From NCBI GenBank assembly GCA_016777395.1, contig JADHRO010000009.1, forward strand, positions 1-19,023: DNA of 19,023 nt. Direction: 5' to 3'. Both the position numbers and the translations under genes were made by a program. Below are positions 6,215 to 12,091 of the stretch, piece by piece (the first letter of the stretch is position 1; every line of letters begins with the position of its first letter). The notes under the pieces were generated by a model that was not told where the DNA came from, ran no database searches, and saw only the letters and a program-made list of their open reading frames with translations. Source of the stretch: Chitinophagales bacterium. GTDB lineage: Bacteria > Bacteroidota > Bacteroidia > Chitinophagales > UBA8649.

Positions 6215-8092
6215 CTAGGCTAATTCTTTAACACTGCGCTGGATGAAATCGGTAAGCTTTTTACCTTTCAACATACCTTGCCCCAATAAGGCAAGATCAT
6301 ATAGATGTTGAATTTCTTCTTTTTTCTTCTTCCCACCTTTTAAGATTTTTCCCGCGATTTTATGGTTGGTATTAACTACTAAATTTAATCCACCAGGCAT
6401 ATCTCCCATAAAAGGCATTCCGCTGCCTAACTGCTGCATTTCTTTCATTCTTCTTAACCACTCGCTCTGAGTTATTAGGACAGGCATATCATCGGGAGAT
6501 AGCGCTTTTAATTCAACGCTTACATTAGTATCACCAATGGTATCTTCAAAAACTTTTTTTAGTTTCTCTTCCTCTTTTTCGTTTAAAACAGATTCAAGCT
6601 TCTCGTCTTTTTCAATCAATTTATCCATGGTATCTGAATCCACACGTTTAAATACGGAATCCGGATTTTTCATTTCAAGATGTTGCATAAAATGATTATC
6701 AATCAAGGCATCCATTTTCAATACATCATAAGATTTTGCTTTTGCGGAACTAATGTAGGCATCTTGCCCTTCGACATCATTGGTGTAAACATGAACCAGT
6801 TTGCCATCTTTATCCGTTTGAAGTGCTTTAATCTTTTCTGTATATTCCTCTATGGTTTTGAGTTCATTCGTGGTGTTTTCTAATAAACAAGCCCCTTTAG
6901 TTCTATCGAAAAACTTCTCGTCGCTCAACATACCATATTTCACAAAGACGCCCAGACTTTCCCATTTTTCTTCGAATGATTGACGATCTTTCTTGAAGAG
7001 ATCAACTAATTTATCAGATACTTTTTTACTTACGTGTCCCGTAATTTTCTTTACATTGCTATCACTTTGTAAATAACTTCTAGATACGTTCAATGGGATG
7101 TCAGGTGAATCAATTACACCGTGCAACATCGTTAGAAATTCGGGAACTATATTTTCAACATTATCCGTAACAAATACTTGATTACTATATAGACCTATTT
7201 TATTTTTTTGAACTTCATAGGTTTTTTTCAATTTGGGGAAATAAAGAATTCCGGTGAGTTTAAAAGGGAAGTCTACATTAAGATGAATCCAAAACATCGG
7301 ATCTTCACTCATCGGATAAAGCTCTCTGTAAAAATTTAGATAATCTTCATCGCTTAAGTTGCTCGGTGATTTTATCCAGGCTGGAGAGGTATTGTTAATA
7401 ATGGCATCTTTGGTTTGGGTCTCCATAATCTCCTTGCCATCTTTATCTTTTTCTCCTGTTGCAACTTCAGCGCTTTCTTCACCAAACTTAATTGGAATAG
7501 GAAGAAACTTGCAATACTTGTTAAGTAAACTTCGAATTTTCGCTTCTTCTAGGAATTCGATGGACTCTTCGTTTATGTGCAGTATAATGTCTGTTCCACG
7601 ATCTTTTTTGTCAGATTCCTCAAGCTCATAGTTAGGGCTTCCATCACAACTCCATTTTGAAGCAGGAGCATCTTTGTATGATTTTGTTACGATCTCAACA
7701 TTATCGGCAACCATGAATGCGCTATAAAAGCCTAATCCAAAATGTCCAATAATTTGAGCTTTGTCGTCCATTCCTTTGAACTTTTCTATAAACTCTTCAG
7801 CACTGGAGAATGCGATTTGATTAATATAATTGTCAATCTCTTCTGCTGTCATACCAATTCCTTTATCACTAATGGTGAGCGTTTTGGCTTTGGAGTCCAG
7901 ACTGACTTCAATTTGAGTGCTCCCTAAATCACCTTTAAGTTCTCCTTTCTTGGAAAGCAAAAGCAATTTTTGAGTAGCATCTACTGCATTGGAGACCAAT
8001 TCTCGCAAGAAAATATCATGGTCTGAATACAAGAATTTTTTTATGATGGGGAAAATGTTCTCCGTTTGTACATTAATACTTCCTTTTTGCAT
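6215..8092 (-). CDS. htpG: Molecular chaperone HtpG (Hsp90)
   Basis: This 625-residue protein has the full length of a bacterial Hsp90. The N-terminal GHKL ATPase domain begins MQKGSINVQTENIFPIIKKF. It shows FLRELVSNAVDATQK (Glu31 and Asn35 for catalysis and magnesium), DKGIGM (76-81) and the nucleotide lid loop GHFGLGFYSAFMV. The middle domain contains the conserved segment ending SRSYLQSD, with the arginine that contacts ATP gamma-phosphate. The C-terminal dimerisation region holds a Gly/Met-rich stretch (LGSGMPFMGDMPGG) and ends FIQRSVKELA. HtpG helps fold client proteins, mainly under stress. It is transcribed alone, with an inverted repeat and a weak -7/-33 pair upstream and a strong terminator downstream. 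Confidence 0.97.
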   Translation of the reverse strand: MQKGSINVQTENIFPIIKKFLYSDHDIFLRELVSNAVDATQKLLLLSKKGELKGDLGSTQIEVSLDSKAKTLTISDKGIGMTAEEIDNYINQIAFSSAEEFIEKFKGMDDKAQIIGHFGLGFYSAFMVADNVEIVTKSYKDAPASKWSCDGSPNYELEESDKKDRGTDIILHINEESIEFLEEAKIRSLLNKYCKFLPIPIKFGEESAEVATGEKDKDGKEIMETQTKDAIINNTSPAWIKSPSNLSDEDYLNFYRELYPMSEDPMFWIHLNVDFPFKLTGILYFPKLKKTYEVQKNKIGLYSNQVFVTDNVENIVPEFLTMLHGVIDSPDIPLNVSRSYLQSDSNVKKITGHVSKKVSDKLVDLFKKDRQSFEEKWESLGVFVKYGMLSDEKFFDRTKGACLLENTTNELKTIEEYTEKIKALQTDKDGKLVHVYTNDVEGQDAYISSAKAKSYDVLKMDALIDNHFMQHLEMKNPDSVFKRVDSDTMDKLIEKDEKLESVLNEKEEEKLKKVFEDTIGDTNVSVELKALSPDDMPVLITQSEWLRRMKEMQQLGSGMPFMGDMPGGLNLVVNTNHKIAGKILKGGKKKKEEIQHLYDLALLGQGMLKGKKLTDFIQRSVKELA

Positions 8093-8125
8093 AATTAAGC
8101 TTGTTTTTATTTAATTGAACTAAAT

Positions 8126-8157
8126 CAAAGTTTGTGCCTTAGGATATAATGTGACAA
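8126..8157 (-). promoter_or_regulatory. Candidate htpG promoter (weak -33/-7 pair)
   Basis: On the minus strand a TTG (8157-8155) is separated by 21 nt from AAACTTTG (8133-8126), one mismatch from TAnnTTTG. Transcription would start about 28 nt before the htpG ATG. The imperfect -7 box fits a gene that needs activation or derepression. This is a positional inference only. Confidence 0.4.
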
Positions 8158-8158
8158 C

Positions 8159-8176
8159 TTGGCAGAAAAATGCCAA
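8159..8176. promoter_or_regulatory. Perfect inverted repeat upstream of htpG, possible heat-shock operator
   Basis: TTGGCA-gaaaaa-TGCCAA is a perfect 6-bp inverted repeat with a 6-nt spacer, about 67 bp upstream of the htpG start and directly upstream of its candidate -33 element. It does not match the CIRCE sequence bound by HrcA. The position suggests a regulator site, but I cannot name the protein. Confidence 0.45.
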
Positions 8177-8306
8177 AATTAACTTCTCTTTTGTCTGAAT
8201 GGGGGGTTGTATTTCTTGATGTTAATCAATTCAGATTTTGGAAGTTGCCTGTTTCACTTTTAAAACATACTTGTCTTCAGAAAGTAATACTTAATTTTGC
8301 CGTCTT

Positions 8307-8324
8307 CCTAAGCAAGTGCTCAGG
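8307..8324. other. Small hairpin downstream of the ABC transporter gene
   Basis: CCTAAGC-AAGT-GCTCAGG can form a 7-bp stem, including one non-Watson-Crick pair, with a 4-nt loop. It lies 23-40 nt past the stop of the minus-strand ABC transporter gene. No clear U-run follows on either strand, so it may be a weak transcript end or chance. The rest of 8177-8346 shows no gene or signal I can support. Confidence 0.25.
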
Positions 8325-8346
8325 GATTAAAAAAGGAGTAGCTTTT

Positions 8347-10128
8347 TCATTCGTTTTCTTTTGAATAGCTGTTGTAAAATTTCTTAAAAGGACCGCTCTG
8401 GCTTAAAAGTGTCTCGCGTTGACCATAATCAGCAATTTTTCCACCTTCCAGCATCATTACATAATCTGCTTTAGAGATAGTGGCTAATCGGTGTGCAATA
8501 ATAATTGAGGTTCTGTTTTGCACAAGTTTATTAATTGCTTTTTGCACAATAAATTCAGTTTCTGAGTCCACGGATGATGTCGCTTCATCTAAGATCAATA
8601 TCTTTGGTCTAAAGACTAAGGCTCTCACAAATGATATTAACTGACGTTGACCTAGGCTTAAAGTTGCTCCTCTTTCCATAACCTGATAGTTGTATTGATT
8701 CGGTAATTTTTCAATAAACTCATTGGCTCCTATTAATTTTGCTGCATGTTTTATCTCTTCATCTGAAATACCCTGATCAAGCAGACGAATATTATCGAGA
8801 ATACTTCCCGAAAACAAGAAAACATCCTGTAAAACTGTACTTATTTGTTTGCGATAAAAATTCAAATCATATTCTTTTATAGGAATGCCGTCTAGTAAAA
8901 TATCTCCTTCTTGCCAATCATACAAACGACTAATTAAATTAATGATACTGCTTTTCCCCGATCCTGTATGGCCAACAATTGCAAGTGTTTTACCCGCAGG
9001 CAAATGAAAGGATATATCGTTGAGTACATAGTCTCTCGAGTTGTATGCAAAATTTAAGTTTTTAAACTCAATTTCTCCAGTAAGATTTTCAATTTTTTGT
9101 TTTCCTTGATTCGGAATGTAATCTTTCCGATTGAGCAATTGAAATACACGTCTAGCAGCTACTAATCCCATTTGCATGGTATTAAATCGTTCTGCCATGA
9201 ATCGGATGGGACGAAACAATAATCCTATCAATAAAATGAATTGAACAATCAAACCGACATCTGCTGGAGTGCCATAAGATGTCGTTAGCTTATTTTTTAT
9301 CAACAAGCCAGCCCCAAGCCAGACCATAAGTCCAATAGCTACAGCAAGCAAAATTTCGACAACTGGAAAGAATATAGAATATGCCCAAATCGCTTCTACG
9401 TTGGCATCTTTATGTTTTTTATTGATGGCTTCAAATTTTTGAAATTCTTGATTTTCGGCACCAAATATTTGAACCAATCGCATGCCTGAAATATGCTCTT
9501 GCAGAAATGCATTGAGGAGTGATACTTGTGTACGGACTTTTTGAAATGCTTTTTTAACACTTTCCTTAAAAATATAAGTACTAAGTATCATAAAAGGAAG
9601 CGCAGCTAGGCTAATAAAGGCAAGTTGCCAACTTTTAAGAAACATCCATACCACAATAACAAGAAGTGTAAGTATATCTGCTAAGAGTTGAATAAAGCCT
9701 TGAGTAAAAATACTATTGATTGTTTCAATATCATTAACTGTGCGTGTGGTGGTGGTCCCGATCGGGGTTTTATCAAAATAGCGAAGGTTTAAACTTAGTA
9801 CTTGTTTAAAAACAGCTGTTCGCAAATTCTTGACTACAGACTGCCCCAGTTTATTGCTGCTAAATATGAAAAAATAGCGGAGAATTGATTCGGTCATTAA
9901 GGTCACAATAATGAGGATCACCAAGAGCTGAGTGTTCGATCCATTGTTCAGTATGTTTTCATCAATTAGGCGTTGAATCAATTCGGGGCGAAGCGGCCCA
10001 AGTATTGCAAGCGCTAAAGAATACATGATAGTGGTAATCAACAAGAACTTGAACGGAAATGCCAATTTGATTACCTTCCAGAGTAAATGAAGATCCATCG
10101 ATTGTGTTGTATGTTCGTGTTTTGACAT
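8347..10128 (-). CDS. ABC exporter half-transporter (fused membrane and ATPase domains, MsbA/MdlB-like)
   Basis: This 593-residue protein has one membrane domain (six helices, about residues 20-320) fused to one ATPase domain (about 350-585), so it must dimerise. The ATPase parts are all present: Walker A GHTGSGKS (386-393), Q-loop Gln434 in VLQDVFLF, signature LSLGQRQ (490-496), Walker B LILDEATS (511-518) and switch His546 in IIAHRL. The signature has Leu where LSGGQ has its first Gly; related exporters show similar changes, so it is probably still active. The substrate cannot be read from sequence; lipid, LPS core or drug export are the usual options. It starts 5 bp after truA and is surely cotranscribed with it. 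Confidence 0.93.
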   Translation of the reverse strand: MSKHEHTTQSMDLHLLWKVIKLAFPFKFLLITTIMYSLALAILGPLRPELIQRLIDENILNNGSNTQLLVILIIVTLMTESILRYFFIFSSNKLGQSVVKNLRTAVFKQVLSLNLRYFDKTPIGTTTTRTVNDIETINSIFTQGFIQLLADILTLLVIVVWMFLKSWQLAFISLAALPFMILSTYIFKESVKKAFQKVRTQVSLLNAFLQEHISGMRLVQIFGAENQEFQKFEAINKKHKDANVEAIWAYSIFFPVVEILLAVAIGLMVWLGAGLLIKNKLTTSYGTPADVGLIVQFILLIGLLFRPIRFMAERFNTMQMGLVAARRVFQLLNRKDYIPNQGKQKIENLTGEIEFKNLNFAYNSRDYVLNDISFHLPAGKTLAIVGHTGSGKSSIINLISRLYDWQEGDILLDGIPIKEYDLNFYRKQISTVLQDVFLFSGSILDNIRLLDQGISDEEIKHAAKLIGANEFIEKLPNQYNYQVMERGATLSLGQRQLISFVRALVFRPKILILDEATSSVDSETEFIVQKAINKLVQNRTSIIIAHRLATISKADYVMMLEGGKIADYGQRETLLSQSGPFKKFYNSYSKENE

Positions 10129-10133
10129 ATATT

Positions 10134-10889
10134 TTATAGGTAAGGATATTTAACATTCCACAAAAATAAACCTTGAGGTGGCGCTGCTTTATTGTATTTT
10201 AATGGGGTACCATTGCGTAAAGATTCCTCTAAATCTTGTAAACTTAATTTTCCCCGTCCAATATCCACCAAACATCCAACCATTCGCCTAATTTGATTGC
10301 GTAAATATCTATTCGCTTTCACTTTAAATATGACCCGTTTTTCTGGCCCAAAATAGCACCAGTCTGCTTGAGTGACTTTAGACAGGTGATTGCTCAATTC
10401 AGGATTAAATCGACATAAAGCGATGTAGTTGTCATATTTGGTAAACAACTTACAAGCTTCGTTGATTTGAGTGAAATCCAATTCACTCAAAGGGTACCAC
10501 CATGTTTGATTTCTTCTAAATAACTCATATGTTTCATCTAGAAAATACCAGTATGTGCGTTCGGTAGCATCAAATCGAGCATGTGCTGAAGGTTCGACCT
10601 GGTGAACATTAAGAATTCCAATATCTTTTGGAAGCATTTTCTGGAGAATAAATTTGAGATTCTCTCTTTCCTTAGGTGCATCAAAATGCAGAAAATATCG
10701 TTTCGCATTTACACCCGTATCTGTCCTACCACAACCCACAATATAGATGGGCATATCATAAAGCTTACTCAAGACTTGCTCGATGGCTTGTTGAATAGAA
10801 ATGAATTCAGGTTGCCGTTGCCAGCCAAAGTAGTTGCTGCCATCGTAGGCGATTTCTAGGAAAAGTCGTTGTGGGTAGTTTTTTTTCAT
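10134..10889 (-). CDS. truA: tRNA pseudouridine(38-40) synthase TruA
   Basis: This 251-residue enzyme converts uridines 38-40 in the anticodon arm of many tRNAs to pseudouridine. It begins with the family's LEIAYDGSNYFGWQRQ. The catalytic aspartate is Asp57 in CGRTDTGVNA. The region RYLRNQIRRMVGCLVDIGRGK and the closing AAPPQGLFLWNVKY are also typical. The residues after the active site read KRYFLHFD rather than the usual variant of VAHFD, a small divergence. It leads the truA-ABC transporter operon and is divergent from the DUF4293 gene. A TATCTTTG -7 box lies only 10 nt before the start codon, implying a very short leader. Confidence 0.95.
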   Translation of the reverse strand: MKKNYPQRLFLEIAYDGSNYFGWQRQPEFISIQQAIEQVLSKLYDMPIYIVGCGRTDTGVNAKRYFLHFDAPKERENLKFILQKMLPKDIGILNVHQVEPSAHARFDATERTYWYFLDETYELFRRNQTWWYPLSELDFTQINEACKLFTKYDNYIALCRFNPELSNHLSKVTQADWCYFGPEKRVIFKVKANRYLRNQIRRMVGCLVDIGRGKLSLQDLEESLRNGTPLKYNKAAPPQGLFLWNVKYPYL

Positions 10890-10899
10890 TTACTATTGA

Positions 10900-10907
10900 C
10901 AAAGATA
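10900..10907 (-). promoter_or_regulatory. Candidate -7 element for truA and the ABC transporter gene
   Basis: The minus strand reads TATCTTTG, an exact TAnnTTTG match and the same octamer as before the DUF177 gene. It would give a leader of only a few nucleotides before truA. It lies within a 6-bp inverted repeat (CTATTG 10893-10898 and CAATAG 10915-10920) that could be an operator or chance. No good -33 element is seen. Confidence 0.45.
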
Positions 10908-11020
10908 GTGTTTTCAATAGCATGTATTAGAGAACTTAAGGAAATGAATGCGCTCTAAAAGGGAAATGACTAAAAAATTGTACATTAGAACTGATACAGA
11001 AATATGTTCTTCGGGTTTTC

Positions 11021-11051
11021 TTTGAAAAGAATATCTCCGTAGGTATATTTG
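11021..11051 (+). promoter_or_regulatory. Bacteroidota-type promoter of the DUF4293 gene
   Basis: TTTG (11021-11024), 19 nt, then TATATTTG (11044-11051) is a full match to the Bacteroidota -33/-7 promoter at ideal spacing. The start codon at 11069 lies 17 nt past the -7 box. This is the clearest promoter in the window. Confidence 0.75.
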
Positions 11052-11068
11052 CTTTCTAAAGAAGAAAA

Positions 11069-11458
11069 ATGATTCAACGTATCCAAACCATTTATTTAAC
11101 GATTGCAGCTTTGTTCGCTGGCATGTTCAGCTTTTTTAGTGAGTTCGCCATAATAAGTTTAAATAGCAGGGGTGTTCAGGAGCTTAGTTCTTCAGGTTTG
11201 GCAATTATTTCGGGTATACTTGCTTTTACTACAATTTTCTTTTTTAAGAAAAGACGTATTCAATTGACATTGATAGGGCTAAATAGTATAATGCTAATGA
11301 TAACTTTAGTTTTATTTGTCTTGAGTGAGGGTATATCTGAGTTTTATAAGGTCTGGCCGTTCTATCTTTTGATAGGCTCTTTTGTGGCTTTATTTTTGGC
11401 AAGGAAGGGTGTTAAAGCCGATGAGGAACTGATTCGATCGGCTGATCGACTGAGGTAG
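11069..11458 (+). CDS. DUF4293 family membrane protein
   Basis: This is a 129-residue protein beginning MIQRIQTIYLTIAALFAG, the characteristic opening of the DUF4293 family, which seems limited to Bacteroidota. Four membrane helices are visible at about residues 6-28, 40-60, 66-87 and 93-111. Each side carries short basic loops (KKRRIQ, ARKGVKAD), and the tail EELIRSADRLR is charged. The function is unknown. Its place divergent from truA is one I associate with this family, which supports the call but says nothing about its role. It has a strong promoter directly upstream. Confidence 0.85.
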   Translation: MIQRIQTIYLTIAALFAGMFSFFSEFAIISLNSRGVQELSSSGLAIISGILAFTTIFFFKKRRIQLTLIGLNSIMLMITLVLFVLSEGISEFYKVWPFYLLIGSFVALFLARKGVKADEELIRSADRLR

Positions 11459-11518
11459 GTTTTCGTTGATTGAATGCATAACTTTCTAAATTTGAATAAA
11501 ATATTCCCATAAAATACG

Positions 11519-11537
11519 TAGAGCGTTGTTTGCTCTA
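11519..11537 (+). terminator. Weak hairpin downstream of the DUF4293 gene
   Basis: TAGAGC-gttgttt-GCTCTA forms a 6-bp stem with a 7-nt loop, about 60 nt past the DUF4293 stop, followed by an AT-rich stretch (ATTAATTATTTTTA). It may end the DUF4293 transcript, but the stem is short and the U-run is broken. Confidence 0.3.
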
Positions 11538-11564
11538 TTAATTATTTTTAACTTTAGATGAGTT

Positions 11565-11593
11565 TTTGGCATGGTTAAAAAGAATTAATCTTG
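11565..11593 (+). promoter_or_regulatory. Candidate promoter of the small lipoprotein gene
   Basis: TTTG (11565-11568), 17 nt, then TAATCTTG (11586-11593), which has one mismatch to TAnnTTTG. It lies 43 bp before the lipoprotein start. Plausible but imperfect. Confidence 0.35.
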
Positions 11594-11636
11594 AAGTATC
11601 CGAAAGGCAAGTAAATTAAATAAAAAAAGTAAGTGA

Positions 11637-11900
11637 ATGAGAATTATAGCAATAGTAGGACTTAGTTTAATGATTTTTTTAGGGGCATGTAAATCTAGTT
11701 CTGCGGTTTCCTCGGAATCAAGCGATGCACAGTACGACGAAACTATTCAGCAAGAGGGTAAAAGTGAAAACATTAGTTCTGAAGGTAAAGAAGTTGACCA
11801 ATCTTCAAATGGAATAGTGAACCCCTTAGGAGTAAGTCCACAAAGTGGGGGAATGAAGAAGAGTATTCCAATTAAAAAAAGTTCTTCAGGCGGCAATTAA
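11637..11900 (+). CDS. Small serine-rich lipoprotein, hypothetical
   Basis: This is an 87-residue protein with a clear lipoprotein signal: MRIIAIVGLSLMIFLGAC, lipobox LGAC, lipidated Cys18. The mature part is about 70 residues, highly polar, and rich in Ser, Glu, Gln and Gly (KSSSAVSSESSDAQYDET; SSEGKEVDQSSNG). It ends in a basic, Gly-rich tail (MKKSIPIKKSSSGGN). No fold or family is apparent and the mature part looks disordered. It is preceded by its own weak promoter and followed 58 bp later by a tRNA gene. The strong signal peptide and leader make me think it is a real gene, but I cannot assign a function. Confidence 0.65.
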   Translation: MRIIAIVGLSLMIFLGACKSSSAVSSESSDAQYDETIQQEGKSENISSEGKEVDQSSNGIVNPLGVSPQSGGMKKSIPIKKSSSGGN

Positions 11901-11914
11901 TTAAATTAATTTTA

Positions 11915-11922
11915 TACATTTG
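11915..11922 (+). promoter_or_regulatory. Candidate -7 element for tRNA-Arg
   Basis: TACATTTG, followed by GC, is a perfect TAnnTTTG match located 37 nt before the 5' end of the tRNA. It implies a short leader that would be removed by RNase P. It is the same octamer as before the OmpA-family gene. Confidence 0.6.
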
Positions 11923-11958
11923 CAGCCCGAAAAGAATAGAAATATTCTTCGAGGTATT

Positions 11959-12032
11959 GGGCCAGTAGCTCAGCTGGATAGAGCACCTCCCTTCTAAGGA
12001 GGCGGTCCTAGGTTCGAATCCTAGCTGGCTCA
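11959..12032 (+). tRNA. tRNA-Arg (anticodon UCU)
   Basis: A complete 74-nt cloverleaf can be drawn. The acceptor stem GGGCCAG (11959-11965) pairs with CTGGCTC (12025-12031), with a G-U pair at position 2. The D arm is GCTC/GAGC. The anticodon stem CCTCC/GGAGG encloses the loop CTTCTAA, with anticodon TCT at 11993-11995, which reads AGA and AGG arginine codons. A 5-nt variable loop follows, then the T arm CTAGG-TTCGAAT-CCTAG and discriminator A at 12032. CCA is not encoded, so it must be added by the nucleotidyltransferase. The gene has its own -7 box upstream and a hairpin terminator starting 2 nt downstream. Confidence 0.97.
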
Positions 12033-12033
12033 C

Positions 12034-12066
12034 AAAGTCTCATTCCATCTGGTTTGAGACTTTTTT
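12034..12066 (+). terminator. Intrinsic terminator of tRNA-Arg
   Basis: AAAGTCTCA (12034-12042) pairs with TGAGACTTT (12055-12063) across a 12-nt loop, and the T-run continues to 12066. It starts directly after the tRNA. On the other strand the U-run is short, so it would end the convergent LamG-protein transcript only weakly. Confidence 0.85.
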
Positions 12067-12091
12067 ATTTACGATTAGCTAAGCTAAAATT

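Noticed and set aside
8170..8364. A 64-codon plus-strand open frame between htpG and the ABC transporter gene
   Set aside because: It begins inside the inverted repeat upstream of htpG, runs into the ABC gene on the other strand, has no promoter-like sequence close to it and resembles no protein I know.
11959..12066. tRNA-Arg as an integration site for a mobile element
   Set aside because: There is no integrase gene and no repeat of the tRNA 3' end elsewhere that I could find; the neighbours look like ordinary chromosomal genes.
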